From: Bdellovibrionaceae bacterium UBA6776
GTDB lineage: Bacteria > Bdellovibrionota > Bdellovibrionia > Bdellovibrionales > UBA1609
NCBI GenBank assembly: GCA_002453155.1
Contig: DKGG01000050.1
Span: 1-49,169 of the forward strand
Direction: 5' to 3'
DNA length: 49,169 bases
The notes beneath the pieces are model-generated. The model saw nothing but the letters and a program-made list of their open reading frames with translations. It was not told where the DNA came from and searched no databases. Made by a program: the position numbers and the translations under genes. Shown here one piece after another: positions 17,320-26,444 of this stretch (its first letter is position 1; every line of letters starts with the position of its first letter).

Positions 17320-18413
17320 GACTTCCAATACTCAGAAAGCTCAAGGCCGCCGGCAGATTCATCCACCTCCAAAGGCCAACGGCTATCGATCATCACGGCA
17401 TATTCGTTGGTTTGCGTTTTTCCCTTGATGGACTTCACCGCTTTGGGATGAGGTCCGTGGGGAAAACCGGCGGGATGAAGACTCATCATTCCCGCATGTA
17501 AGTTGTCGCGACTAAAAAAATCTCCACGGTGATAAAAAAGGACTTCGTCGTAATCGATGTTCTGATGATAAAAAGGCACCTTCAAAGCGTCCTCATCAGA
17601 TTCTAAGGGACGAGGCAAAAAGGTACAAATAACGAACTCTTTGGCTACAAAGGTGGTGTGTGCACTGGGAGGAAGATGGGCACGGTGGCTCATCAATGGC
17701 ATCATGTCATCGGTGTGCAAGGTAAAGGGAAACAGATCTCCCTTCCATCCCACGGTGTCATAAATGGATTTGTCGTATTCAAATTTTGTAATTTGATCCA
17801 ACCGCTTCACATGAATTCGAATGGGACCATCTCCCAGACTTTTCAGATAAGCCTGCATCTGATCCAAATCGGGCTTTTCAAGTGCTGCTGTATCGTAAAT
17901 GGCATGTCTTCCTACCAATCCCCGATCCGGCTCTTGATAATGGCTGGTTCGATTTTCCACGGTCAAAAATTGAGAAGGCTCTTCGGGCACGATGGAATGG
18001 GTCAAACATTTGGGCACCACAATGTAATGCCCGGCCCGATAGTTTAACAATCCATACTCTGTAAGGAACACCCCACTTCCTTGGTGACAAAAATAGAGTT
18101 GATCCCCATCCGCATTTCGAAAGGCATTCTTGGAATTTTCGGATTGCGGGAGGACCGTCTTAACCCCAATGGACAGGTCCCGGTTAAAAAGAATTCTCTG
18201 ATCCACAGGATTCGCAAAAGCGGGAACCAAATCAAACATTCGAGGCTTTAAAGGTCCTTCAATTTTTTGCCAACGGGTACTGGGCTCTTTTTTGATCAAA
18301 TGGGATGCGGGCCCAAAAAAACCCTTCAAGCCTTGCTCTTCTTCAAAACAGCCTTCGGGAATGGCCTTATGAGCTTGCTTTGTGTAGGTTCCTTGCTGAT
18401 ATTGATGCATCAT
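17304..18413 (-). CDS. hmgA: Homogentisate 1,2-dioxygenase-like cupin
   Basis: This 369-residue protein matches homogentisate 1,2-dioxygenase, the iron enzyme that opens the aromatic ring in tyrosine breakdown. The C-terminal block FYHQNIDYDEVLFYHRGDF followed by LHPAGFPHGPHPKAV contains the expected His and Glu iron ligands. It is somewhat shorter than the about 430-residue proteobacterial enzymes. GAGGAG lies 4 nt before the first ATG (18413) and 7 nt before a second (18410); either could be used. It overlaps ribD. No HPPD or fumarylacetoacetase is seen in the window. Confidence 0.88.
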   Translation of the reverse strand: MMHQYQQGTYTKQAHKAIPEGCFEEEQGLKGFFGPASHLIKKEPSTRWQKIEGPLKPRMFDLVPAFANPVDQRILFNRDLSIGVKTVLPQSENSKNAFRNADGDQLYFCHQGSGVFLTEYGLLNYRAGHYIVVPKCLTHSIVPEEPSQFLTVENRTSHYQEPDRGLVGRHAIYDTAALEKPDLDQMQAYLKSLGDGPIRIHVKRLDQITKFEYDKSIYDTVGWKGDLFPFTLHTDDMMPLMSHRAHLPPSAHTTFVAKEFVICTFLPRPLESDEDALKVPFYHQNIDYDEVLFYHRGDFFSRDNLHAGMMSLHPAGFPHGPHPKAVKSIKGKTQTNEYAVMIDSRWPLEVDESAGGLELSEYWKSWQSK

Positions 18414-18502
18414 CGATCTCCTCAAGTTTGGGTTCTATTGGCCTCGACAGGCCCCAGATTTACCGTTAACTTGTCTCTTGGTCACTTTTAAGGAGTTCTT
18501 AC

Positions 18503-18868
18503 ATGCCAAGTCATAAAGTGGAAATGAGCACCGCAAAACCAAACCCTATGGACCCCAAAGTCAAAGATCTTTCTCCCAATGAAGTCTTCGAAAAGAAGGA
18601 CTTGGTGCAGTTGGTAGATGTTCGTGGAGTTGAAGAGCTTCAAGGGGAACTGGGCCACATGGAAAATATCACTCACATTCCTCTGGATCAGGTGGGAAGT
18701 CGCCTTGGGGATCTGAACAAGGATTCCACAATTGTTTTTATTTGCCGCAGTGGCCGCCGTTCCGCCGCCGCCGCTTCTTTCGCCATCGATCAAGGTTTTG
18801 ATGCCTATAACATGGATGGCGGAATGCTTTTATGGAACGAATTGAATCTTCCTCTCGCAAACAAATAG
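18503..18868 (+). CDS. Single-domain rhodanese-like sulfurtransferase
   Basis: This 121-residue protein is a single rhodanese domain. LVQLVDVRGVEEL and the active-site loop FICRSGRRS, with its catalytic cysteine, are both present, followed by NMDGGMLLW typical of the C terminus. Such proteins carry persulfide sulfur between enzymes; the partner here is unknown. A clean AAGGAG lies 8 nt before the ATG. It is divergent from hmgA and followed after 7 bp by the nucleotidase gene, so the two are probably co-transcribed. Confidence 0.9.
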   Translation: MPSHKVEMSTAKPNPMDPKVKDLSPNEVFEKKDLVQLVDVRGVEELQGELGHMENITHIPLDQVGSRLGDLNKDSTIVFICRSGRRSAAAASFAIDQGFDAYNMDGGMLLWNELNLPLANK

Positions 18869-18875
18869 GTCTTAT

Positions 18876-20249
18876 ATGCATCAAAATGTTTTTGCCAATC
18901 GCACGTTAAATTTAAAACGAATCCTATACCTTGGGTTTGATATGGACCACACCTTGGTTCGTTACAACAGTGAAAATTTTGAAAGCTTGGCTCACCAGAC
19001 CATGCTGAAAAAACTTGTAGAGATGAAATCCTATCCAGAAGAAATTTTAAAACTGGAATTTTCTTTTGATCGCGCCATTCGTGGGTTAGTGATTGATAAA
19101 GTTCGGGGCAACGTCCTGAAACTTTCTCGCCATGCGGGAATTCGTGTCAGCTACCACGGCTTGAAGCCCATCGATTACCGAGAGCAACGAAAAATTTATG
19201 GCAGCACCTATGTGGATTTGCGAGATCCCGATTACGACACCGTAGACACTACCTTTTCTATCGCTTTTGCGGGCCTGTTCATGCAGTTGGTGGATCTTAA
19301 AGACAAACGCCCCGAATTGAACTTTCCTGATTATCAAATCATCGCCAATGATTTGAACTCCGTCTTGGACCGTGCTCACAGAGATGGAAGTCTTAAAGAC
19401 CGAGTGCGTGAGAACTTAGAGCACTTTATTGTGATTGACGAAGAAGTGGTTCAAGGCCTTGAACGTTTTCGCCTCCATGGAAAGAAGCTTTTTGTTCTAA
19501 CCAACAGCGACTTCAGTTATACGAAATTGCTTCTGGATTATTGCATCAACCCCTGTTTGAAAAACCATTCTTCCTGGGAAGAGCTTTTTGAGTACACCAT
19601 CACTTTGGCCGCAAAACCCAGATTCTTTACCGAAAGAATTTCCTTTCTAAAGGTAGACCCTAAGTCCGGTCTGCTTTCCAACTGCGATGAACCACTGTCT
19701 CCAGGCATCTACCAAGGGGGACATGCGCAAACCTTTACTCAGGCCTTGCAAGCGGATCCCAATGACATTTTGTACATCGGTGATCACATCTACGGAGACA
19801 TTGTTCGTTTGAAAAAAGACTGCGCCTGGAGAACCGCTTTGGTGATCGAAGAATTGGCTGCAGAAGTTGAGAAAAACAAAGAAGCCTCTCCGATCAATGG
19901 AGAAATTGATCTTTTAATGAATCAAAAAATTCCATTGGAAACCAAAGTGGATGAATTGATTTCGGAGCAAATCGAATCCGGAACTAAAAATCATGAAAAG
20001 AAAATTCAAGAACTGCTTCAAAAGGTCAATAAAACCGATCAAGCCATTGCGGCAAAGATCCGCAAGCTTCAAAAAATCTACAATCCCTACTGGGGCGAAG
20101 TGATGAGAGCGGGAATTGAGGAAAGCTATTTCGGCTATCAAGTGGATCGCTTTGCTTGCGTTTATATGTCAAAATTAAGTGACCTTTTGACTCTTTCCCC
20201 ACGAACCTATTTTCGCTCTGTGAAGAAGCCCCTCGCCCACGACCTTTAG
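18876..20249 (+). CDS. HAD-family 5'-nucleotidase (cN-II-like)
   Basis: This 457-residue protein belongs to the cytosolic purine 5'-nucleotidase-like HAD family. The nucleophile motif GFDMDHTLVRY is near residue 21, LFVLTNSDFSYT provides motif II, and LYIGDHIYGDIVRLKK provides the C-terminal acidic motif. A coiled-coil insertion lies near residues 360-410. It would remove phosphate from purine nucleoside monophosphates such as IMP or GMP. In Bdellovibrio-like predators such enzymes could serve salvage of prey nucleotides; that is inference. Its stop overlaps the convergent gene by 4 bp. Confidence 0.88.
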   Translation: MHQNVFANRTLNLKRILYLGFDMDHTLVRYNSENFESLAHQTMLKKLVEMKSYPEEILKLEFSFDRAIRGLVIDKVRGNVLKLSRHAGIRVSYHGLKPIDYREQRKIYGSTYVDLRDPDYDTVDTTFSIAFAGLFMQLVDLKDKRPELNFPDYQIIANDLNSVLDRAHRDGSLKDRVRENLEHFIVIDEEVVQGLERFRLHGKKLFVLTNSDFSYTKLLLDYCINPCLKNHSSWEELFEYTITLAAKPRFFTERISFLKVDPKSGLLSNCDEPLSPGIYQGGHAQTFTQALQADPNDILYIGDHIYGDIVRLKKDCAWRTALVIEELAAEVEKNKEASPINGEIDLLMNQKIPLETKVDELISEQIESGTKNHEKKIQELLQKVNKTDQAIAAKIRKLQKIYNPYWGEVMRAGIEESYFGYQVDRFACVYMSKLSDLLTLSPRTYFRSVKKPLAHDL

Positions 20250-20977
20250 TTGGTTTGGGCGGGTCTATAAATAAAAATCAAATATTCTTTTAAGCCGTAG
20301 CGTTCGATGGCTCCAAGAAGAGATTTTAAATCCAAACGTCTTCGAGACTGTGATTTTGCATACCGAAAGGTGATGCAGTGAATTCGACTTTCGGTATCTC
20401 TGGGATCCAAGTCCGTACAGGCATCGGAATACTTTTCCAGAACCTCTTCTGCAAAACTCAGTGGAAATTGCGAGAGCGAAAAGATCGGTCCGGAAGAGGA
20501 CGACTCTAAGGCACGAGTCATTGAGTTTTCATTCAAATGGGTGGTCATCAATGACGGCGCAATAAAGAAGATGGTGCCGTTTCGCTTGCGGGCTTTGCCA
20601 ATCTCCGCCCGGAGTCGGGGAAGATCTTTCTCACCAAAAGACTCTTTGGAAAAACGATCAAAGTAAGACGGCAATTCCAGGTCCTCAAAAACATAGATTT
20701 TTTGAACCTTCACACGGGCCTCAATCCCTGCTTTAAAAAGACCTTGGAGAGTCATCAAAGACTCGGGCTGGTCAGGCTCATAGCCCAACACCACAATGCG
20801 CTCGGATCTTAAGGGTTGAAAAAGGCGTCGAAAAGACACCACTCCCAGCTCTTCATGGCTAGCAAAATTGCTGGGATTCATCAACGGAATGGGCTTGGGA
20901 CGCAATCCATAGCGAATTGAAAAGTAAATTGCTGAAGACAACACGATTGAAATTAAGATCCACATCCATTTTGGCAT
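20246..20977 (-). CDS. Membrane-anchored protein of unknown function
   Basis: I do not recognise this 243-residue protein. It begins with MPKWMWILISIVLSSAIYF, a single N-terminal transmembrane helix, followed by a basic soluble domain with IVVLGYEPDQP, alternating strands and helices, and two cysteines (SDACTDLD and SRIHCITF). The domain is probably periplasmic. An in-frame extension upstream to 21091 lacks a ribosome binding site and reads unlike protein, so I chose the internal ATG. It faces divergently away from the CoA operon. Confidence 0.6.
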   Translation of the reverse strand: MPKWMWILISIVLSSAIYFSIRYGLRPKPIPLMNPSNFASHEELGVVSFRRLFQPLRSERIVVLGYEPDQPESLMTLQGLFKAGIEARVKVQKIYVFEDLELPSYFDRFSKESFGEKDLPRLRAEIGKARKRNGTIFFIAPSLMTTHLNENSMTRALESSSSGPIFSLSQFPLSFAEEVLEKYSDACTDLDPRDTESRIHCITFRYAKSQSRRRLDLKSLLGAIERYGLKEYLIFIYRPAQTN

Positions 20978-21111
20978 GCCCCTGTGTACCAATGTCTTGC
21001 GCAAAAAACACCCTAAAATTCCTAAGTCTGGCCTTGCCCGGAAGGAAACCCAGAGGTAAGGATTTGGACTGTAGGACTTGATCCCATTCATTTAAAGGAC
21101 AGGTACCCGTG

Positions 21112-21831
21112 ATGATGACACATTGTGATTTGGAGCAAAACCCGCTCCTCATATTGGGTGATGGCCGTGTCGGATCCCATTTCAAAGCCTATTTGACCCA
21201 AAGGTCCCTGCCCTGGATCGGGTGGACTCGAAAAGAGGGTATTTCCTCCCTCCAGAGCAAATCGGAACTCTCTTCAATGATATTTATGGCGGTCTCAGAT
21301 CCGGCCATTCCAGAATTGTGCGCGCACCTTCCTGCAAACAAATTGAAGATTCATTTTTCGGGTCGTTTGAACCTTCCCGAAGTTTTGGCCCTTCACCCTT
21401 TGATGAACTTTGGATCAGAAACTTTATCCAAAGATTTTTACGACCAGATTCCCCTCGTGATGGATCAAGCTCTTATGGCGCTACCTTGGATTCAAGAACT
21501 CCCCAATCCCAAAGCCACTTTGCCCCCAGAGAAACGGGCGCTTTACCACGGTCTGTGTCACCTGGCAGGCAACTTTCCAAAATTGATTTGGGAGGAGATC
21601 AGCGAAGTTTTCGAATCCGAACTCAAACTTCCCCGAAAATTTTTGGAGCCCATTCTGACTGAAGTTCTCCATCAGGTGACAGAAGATCGTACCGATTTGT
21701 CCAGCGGACCCTTTGGAAGAAAAGATCTTAAAGCCATTTATTGCCACCGCCAAGAGCTGGAAAAGTTTCCCCGACTTCTCGCCACCTACAACCATTTTTA
21801 TGACTCCTTCAACCAAAGGACTGCAAAATGA
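21112..21831 (+). CDS. Rossmann/DUF2520 oxidoreductase, candidate ketopantoate reductase
   Basis: This 239-residue protein has an N-terminal dinucleotide-binding segment LLILGDGRVGSHF and a C-terminal helical domain of the DUF2520 type, the COG5495 arrangement. It opens an operon that otherwise contains panB, panC, coaBC, coaX and panD but no panE or ilvC. The missing step, NADPH reduction of ketopantoate, is the obvious candidate function; the non-homologous reductase PanG was reported in Francisella, but I cannot confirm relatedness. Two adjacent ATGs (21112 and 21115) and a GTG are possible starts; AGG lies 8 nt before 21112. The stop overlaps panB by 4 bp. Confidence 0.7.
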   Translation: MMTHCDLEQNPLLILGDGRVGSHFKAYLTQRSLPWIGWTRKEGISSLQSKSELSSMIFMAVSDPAIPELCAHLPANKLKIHFSGRLNLPEVLALHPLMNFGSETLSKDFYDQIPLVMDQALMALPWIQELPNPKATLPPEKRALYHGLCHLAGNFPKLIWEEISEVFESELKLPRKFLEPILTEVLHQVTEDRTDLSSGPFGRKDLKAIYCHRQELEKFPRLLATYNHFYDSFNQRTAK

Positions 21832-22616
21832 TATCCGTTCCTGAGATTTTAAAACGTAAAGAAAAATATCCCCTGACCATGGTGACCTGCTACGACCATT
21901 GGAGTGCAAAACTTCTGAACGCCACAGATGTTGATTTGCTTTTGGTTGGGGACAGCTTGGTCATGGTTATGTACGGGGCCGATGACACCACTCAAGCCAC
22001 CATGGATATGATGGTTCAACACACTCGAGCCGTACGAAAAGGAGCCCCCAACAAGTTTATCGTGGCTGACATGCCCTTTATGTCCTTTCGAAAAAGTTTG
22101 GAAACCTCCATCGATAACGCCACGGCACTGATTCAAGCTGGAGCCAATGCTGTCAAATTGGAAGGGGCTCAAGGAAATTTGGAATTGGTGGAACGCTTGT
22201 CCTCTTCGGGAATTCCTGTAATGGGCCACCTGGGCTTGACGCCACAATTTATTCACAATTTTGGAGGATTCAAAGTTCAGGGCAAATCCGAAGCTGCGAA
22301 AAATCAAATTTCAAAGGATGCAGTGGCCTTAGAAAGAGCGGGTGCTTTTTCTTTGGTTCTTGAGTGCATTCCTCAGAGCTTGGCCTCGGAAGTTCGCTCT
22401 CAATTGTCTATTCCTACCATTGGCATAGGAGCCGGATTGGACTGTGATGGACAGGTCTTAGTGCTCCATGATTTGCTGGGATTTACCTCAGGAAAGAAGC
22501 CTCGCTTTGTTCGTGAGTTTTGTCAGGGCCGTGGTTTGGTCCATGAATCCGTTCAACAATTTCAACAGGCTGTTCTTGATAAGAACTTTCCATCCTCAGA
22601 GGAGACCTACGAATGA
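21828..22616 (+). CDS. panB: 3-methyl-2-oxobutanoate hydroxymethyltransferase
   Basis: This 262-residue TIM-barrel enzyme adds a hydroxymethyl group from methylene-tetrahydrofolate to ketoisovalerate, giving ketopantoate, the first committed step to pantothenate. MVTCYDHWSAKL, LLLVGDSLVMVMYG, VADMPFMSF and TIGIGAGLDCDGQVLVLHD are strongly conserved PanB blocks, and AVKLEGAQ carries the catalytic Glu region. It overlaps both neighbours through ATGA junctions. Confidence 0.96.
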   Translation: MISVPEILKRKEKYPLTMVTCYDHWSAKLLNATDVDLLLVGDSLVMVMYGADDTTQATMDMMVQHTRAVRKGAPNKFIVADMPFMSFRKSLETSIDNATALIQAGANAVKLEGAQGNLELVERLSSSGIPVMGHLGLTPQFIHNFGGFKVQGKSEAAKNQISKDAVALERAGAFSLVLECIPQSLASEVRSQLSIPTIGIGAGLDCDGQVLVLHDLLGFTSGKKPRFVREFCQGRGLVHESVQQFQQAVLDKNFPSSEETYE

Positions 22617-23368
22617 ACCACTTTACAGATGTTAAAATTTTTCAGGCTTGGAGAAAAGATCTCAAAGATTCTACTGTGGGTTTTGTTCCAACCATGGGAG
22701 CCTTACACAAGGGACATTTGGAGGTGATCAAAGAGAGTCAAAAAAATTGCTCCAAAACCATCGTCAGTATTTTTGTGAACCCCACTCAATTCAACAATCC
22801 AGAGGATTTAGAAAAGTATCCCAGCGACCTTAAAAAGGACTTAGGCCTGTTGGCGGAATTAAATGTGGATGCGGTTTTCACTCCTCAGACCGGTGACATG
22901 TATCCTCAGGGTGAAACTATAAAAATCACAGAATCCGAAATTTCCAAGGGCTTGTGCGGACGCTTTCGACCTGGACATTTTGAAGGTGTCATGACGGTTG
23001 TGATGAAACTGTTTCAGCTTGTTCAACCTCATAAGGCTTACTTTGGGGAGAAAGATTACCAACAGCTCCTTATCATTCAAAAAATGGCTCGAGAGTTCTT
23101 TTTAGATTTGGAGGTGGTTGCCGTTCCTACCGTTCGTGAGGAAAGTGGACTGGCCTTGAGTTCTCGCAATGTAAGGCTTTCTCCTGAAGATCGCAATAAG
23201 GCCGCCTTGATTTACAGATTCTTGACCACACCTTCAACCTCTCATGAGGTCAAAGCAAACCTTGAAGGCAATGGTTTTAAGGTTGATTACGTGGAAGACC
23301 TTTATGGACGTCGATTTGTGGCAGCATGGCTTTCAAATATCAGGTTGATTGACAATGTTCCCCTCTAA
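22613..23368 (+). CDS. panC: Pantothenate synthetase (pantoate-beta-alanine ligase)
   Basis: This 251-residue ligase joins pantoate and beta-alanine with ATP. The ATP-binding motif PTMGALHKGHLEVI, FVNPTQFNNPEDLEKYP, GRFRPGHFEGVMTVV, YFGEKDYQQL and the KMSKS-like ALSSRN are all visible. It is about 30 residues shorter than usual in the C-terminal lid domain, yet retains the VDYVED and RLIDN ends. It overlaps panB by 4 bp and coaBC by 14 bp. Confidence 0.96.
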   Translation: MNHFTDVKIFQAWRKDLKDSTVGFVPTMGALHKGHLEVIKESQKNCSKTIVSIFVNPTQFNNPEDLEKYPSDLKKDLGLLAELNVDAVFTPQTGDMYPQGETIKITESEISKGLCGRFRPGHFEGVMTVVMKLFQLVQPHKAYFGEKDYQQLLIIQKMAREFFLDLEVVAVPTVREESGLALSSRNVRLSPEDRNKAALIYRFLTTPSTSHEVKANLEGNGFKVDYVEDLYGRRFVAAWLSNIRLIDNVPL

Positions 23369-24575
23369 AAAAATCCTCTTTTCTTTATCAGGTTCCATTG
23401 CGGCTTTTAAAGCTGTCGATGTGATTTCAAAATTGGTTCAAAAGGGCCATGAAGTTCAAGTGGTCTTTTCAAAGAATGCCGCCCATTTTATTGGGGCCAC
23501 AAGTCTTGAAGGGATCACTGGAAAGCCGGTTCTTCAAAGCGTCTTTGAATCCGGTCATGCCATGGATCATATTCATCTCACACGCTGGGCGGACCTTATG
23601 GTCCTGTGCCCTTGTTCTGCAGAATTGCTTTTTAAACTTTCCCACGGTGGGGCGTCTGATCTTCCTTCGACCTTGTTTCTGGCGCGACCTAAAACATTAA
23701 AGGTTTTGATTGCACCCGCAATGAATTTGGAAATGTGGTCCAATCTTCGCGTTCAGGAAAACATTCAGCGCCTTCACAAAGAGCCCAACACTCATATTTT
23801 GAATCCTCAGTCCGGCGTTTTGGCGTGCGGAGAACAAGGCAAAGGACGCCTTCCGGAGCCTGCCGAAATTCTGCAAGAAATTGACACGCTTTTAAAATCT
23901 ACACCCTCCTCCAAGGGATCTCTTTTGATCACCGGCGGCGGAACAAGCGAGCCCATTGATGACGTGAGAGTCTTGTCCAATCGAAGCACAGGAAAGACTG
24001 CAGTTTCCTTAGCGAAACAATTTCTGTCTTCAGGGTATCAAGTGGATCTTCTGCTCTCTCAGTCGGCAACTCTTGATATTCCTGCAGGCTTGGAGCCCAC
24101 TTATTTTTCAAGCACGGCAGATTTAAAAGATCTTCTTCAGGAAAAAGTCTCCTCGAAATCTTATGATGCAATCTTGCATGCCGCTGCAGTCAGCGACTAT
24201 TTTCTGTCCGAAATCAATGGCCAAAGTGCATCTTCACTTTCTGGCAAGCTGGACTCCTCTCCAGAAGAACTCACGTTGAAACTCAAGAGAAATCCAAAAC
24301 TCATTTCTCACTTGCGAGAATGGAGCAAAAATAAAAGTGGACTCATCGTCGGCTTTAAATTGACTTCAAACTTATCCAAAGAAGAGCGTTCCACCAAAGT
24401 TCAAAAACTTTTTGAAAGCAGTTCAATCGACGCGGTCATCGCAAACGATTTGACCGAGATTTCGGAAACCAACCATCATGGCACCCTTTATACCAAAGAA
24501 GGACATGCCTTTTCCTTTGAAGACAAAGCCTCGCTTTTTGAGACCGTTCAAAATTTTATAGGAGAATCCATATGA
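23355..24575 (+). CDS. coaBC: Bifunctional phosphopantothenoylcysteine decarboxylase/synthetase
   Basis: This 406-residue flavoprotein first couples 4'-phosphopantothenate with cysteine (CoaB, C-terminal half) and then decarboxylates the product (CoaC, N-terminal half). The CoaC part shows SGSIAAFKAVDV, the catalytic His region DHIHLTRWAD and APAMNLEMW; the CoaB part shows LITGGGTSEPIDDVR, SNRSTGKTAV and AAAVSDYF. I take ATG 23355 rather than the TTG two codons upstream. It overlaps coaX by 4 bp. Confidence 0.95.
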   Translation: MFPSKKILFSLSGSIAAFKAVDVISKLVQKGHEVQVVFSKNAAHFIGATSLEGITGKPVLQSVFESGHAMDHIHLTRWADLMVLCPCSAELLFKLSHGGASDLPSTLFLARPKTLKVLIAPAMNLEMWSNLRVQENIQRLHKEPNTHILNPQSGVLACGEQGKGRLPEPAEILQEIDTLLKSTPSSKGSLLITGGGTSEPIDDVRVLSNRSTGKTAVSLAKQFLSSGYQVDLLLSQSATLDIPAGLEPTYFSSTADLKDLLQEKVSSKSYDAILHAAAVSDYFLSEINGQSASSLSGKLDSSPEELTLKLKRNPKLISHLREWSKNKSGLIVGFKLTSNLSKEERSTKVQKLFESSSIDAVIANDLTEISETNHHGTLYTKEGHAFSFEDKASLFETVQNFIGESI

Positions 24576-25345
24576 TCTTGTGTTTGGACGTGGGAAATTC
24601 CCAAATTTATGGTGGAGTTTTTAAGGGAGAAGACATCGTTCTTCGGTTTCGAAAGTCCTCGCGCAATGGACAGTCTTCTGATGAGACCGGAGTCTTTCTG
24701 AGATCCGTTTTAAAAGAAAATGGCTTGGATCCTGAGAGCGTGGAGAAAATCGCAATCTGCACAGTGGTCCCGGAATCCCTTCATTCTTTAAAAAATGCCT
24801 CACGAAAATACTTTGGCGGCGAACCTTTTGTTCTGCAAGCCGGAGTGAAGACCGGATTAAAGATTAAATATAAAAATCCATTGGAAGTGGGTGCCGACCG
24901 CATCGCCAATGCCATTGCCGCCAGTCAGCTCTTTCCAAACAGAAACATCATCATCATTGATTTTGGAACCGCGACCACTTTTTGCGCAGTTTCGAAAGAG
25001 CACGAATATTTGGGCGGAGTGATCACCGCAGGGATTCGAATTTCCATGGAAGCCTTAGAAAGCCAAACCTCAAAACTTCCTTCCGTTGAGATTCTTTCGA
25101 CAAAATCCACTTTAGGACGAGGAACCATTGAAAGCATTCAGTCTGGGCTTTACCACGGAACCATTGGCGCTGTTCGTGAAATTTGCAAAGGCATTACCGC
25201 AGAGGTTTTTGAAGATGAAAAGCCTTTGATCCTTGGCACCGGAGGATTTGCTTCCTTGTTTGCAAATTCAAATATGTTTGACGAAGAAATTCCCGATCTT
25301 GTTCTTTACGGAATCCATCAATCTTTAAAATTAAATCTGAAATAG
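24572..25345 (+). CDS. coaX: Type III pantothenate kinase
   Basis: This 257-residue ASKHA-fold kinase phosphorylates pantothenate. MILCLDVGNSQIYGGVF is the phosphate-1 loop, VVPESLH and NPLEVGADRIANAIAA carry substrate and catalytic Asp residues, and IIDFGTATTF is the phosphate-2 loop, all in the expected CoaX order. This type is insensitive to CoA feedback, unlike type I CoaA. panD follows after 9 bp. Confidence 0.96.
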   Translation: MILCLDVGNSQIYGGVFKGEDIVLRFRKSSRNGQSSDETGVFLRSVLKENGLDPESVEKIAICTVVPESLHSLKNASRKYFGGEPFVLQAGVKTGLKIKYKNPLEVGADRIANAIAASQLFPNRNIIIIDFGTATTFCAVSKEHEYLGGVITAGIRISMEALESQTSKLPSVEILSTKSTLGRGTIESIQSGLYHGTIGAVREICKGITAEVFEDEKPLILGTGGFASLFANSNMFDEEIPDLVLYGIHQSLKLNLK

Positions 25346-25354
25346 GAGAACCAT

Positions 25355-25702
25355 ATGCAACTGACTCTTTTAAAGTCAAAAATCCACCGTGCCACCGTCA
25401 CCGATGCCAACTTGGCCTATGAAGGCTCGGTGTCCATCTGCCCTCGTTTGATCGATCAAGCAGGACTTCATTTGTTTGAACGGGTGGACATTTACAACTG
25501 CAACAACGGCGAGCGCTTTTCCACTTACGTCATTAAAGGAAAAGAGGGTGAAATTTGCCTCAACGGGGCGGCCGCACGTTTGGCTCATGCTGGTGATTTG
25601 GTGATCATTGCTTGCTACATGCAAGTGAATGAAATGGAAGCTCGAGATCACAATCCCAAGTTGGTTTTCGTGGATTCAAAAAACGCGCCCATGGACAAAT
25701 AG
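25355..25702 (+). CDS. panD: Aspartate 1-decarboxylase proenzyme
   Basis: This 115-residue pyruvoyl enzyme makes beta-alanine for pantothenate. The self-cleavage site is Gly24-Ser25 in AYEGSVSI, which yields the pyruvoyl group, and TVTDANL and LNGAAARLAHAGD are conserved PanD blocks. GGAG lies before the ATG. It closes the CoA operon. Its last 55 bp overlap the end of a convergent metallopeptidase gene. Confidence 0.96.
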   Translation: MQLTLLKSKIHRATVTDANLAYEGSVSICPRLIDQAGLHLFERVDIYNCNNGERFSTYVIKGKEGEICLNGAAARLAHAGDLVIIACYMQVNEMEARDHNPKLVFVDSKNAPMDK

Positions 25703-26412
25703 TTGGGATCTAAAAATTCGAATTGAACGTGGTTGTCTTTCAACCACTTCTTGTGTTGTTTGAACTGAGGACAATGATTTTCAACCAAATTCCAAAAATT
25801 TGAAGAGTGGTTTTGATGTTGAAGATGAGCCAACTCGTGGATCACCACATATTCTGCAACTTCAGAAGGAGCGAGGACCAAACGCCAATTCAAACTGATT
25901 TGACCGGCACTGGAACAACTTCCCCATCTGGATTTTTGTGAGCGAAAACTCACCGAAACTGGGTAAAGTTCCATCTTTTCAGATTGAATGCGCACCAAAT
26001 GAGACAAGTAGTTGATTCCCGTTTTTTTAAAAAATCGAATCAATGTTTTTTGAACCTCGGCGGGCTCAAAGCTCGATTGGCAAATTTGGATTTGATCTCC
26101 ATTTAGAAGAACATTTGCTCTTCCCGATTTCTCAAGGAACTCCAGTTTGCGAGGCCTTCCTAAAAAAATGCAGGTCTCTCCGGCGCGAAAATGTTGAATG
26201 GAAGCTTTGGAATATTGAAGCTTCCACTCACTTTCACAGCGCTCAATGAAGGCTCCATTCTCCTCCAAAAATCGAAACACCTCGCGCTTCAGCAAACTCT
26301 TTGGACCTGAAACTCGAAGCTGCCCCGGAAAAGGAACCCGAAGGGTCAGCGACTTCTGCCCCCAGTTTCTCTTCACTTCCACTTGATAATTTTTCCAAGA
26401 AAAACACTGCAT
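25648..26412 (-). CDS. YgjP/DUF45-like zinc metallopeptidase
   Basis: This 254-residue protein belongs to the YgjP (DUF45, WLM-like) family. The zinc motif is HELAHLQHQNHSSNFW, followed by NHCPQFKQHKKWL, and the upstream block SRWGSCSSAGQISLNWRLVLAP is the family signature. The molecular role of YgjP proteins is poorly defined, and peptidase activity is inferred. Its last 18 codons lie antisense to panD, so the C-terminal tail extends beyond the usual family end. It is divergent from srkA with only 32 bp between start codons. Confidence 0.85.
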   Translation of the reverse strand: MQCFSWKNYQVEVKRNWGQKSLTLRVPFPGQLRVSGPKSLLKREVFRFLEENGAFIERCESEWKLQYSKASIQHFRAGETCIFLGRPRKLEFLEKSGRANVLLNGDQIQICQSSFEPAEVQKTLIRFFKKTGINYLSHLVRIQSEKMELYPVSVSFRSQKSRWGSCSSAGQISLNWRLVLAPSEVAEYVVIHELAHLQHQNHSSNFWNLVENHCPQFKQHKKWLKDNHVQFEFLDPNYLSMGAFFESTKTNLGL

Positions 26413-26444
26413 GTTCCTGAAACAATAGTTAAAAAGAAAGCGCT

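Noticed and set aside
18440..18453. GGCCTCGACAGGCC hairpin between hmgA and the rhodanese gene
   Set aside because: The stem is only 5 bp with no T-run and no known regulator match, so it may be chance.
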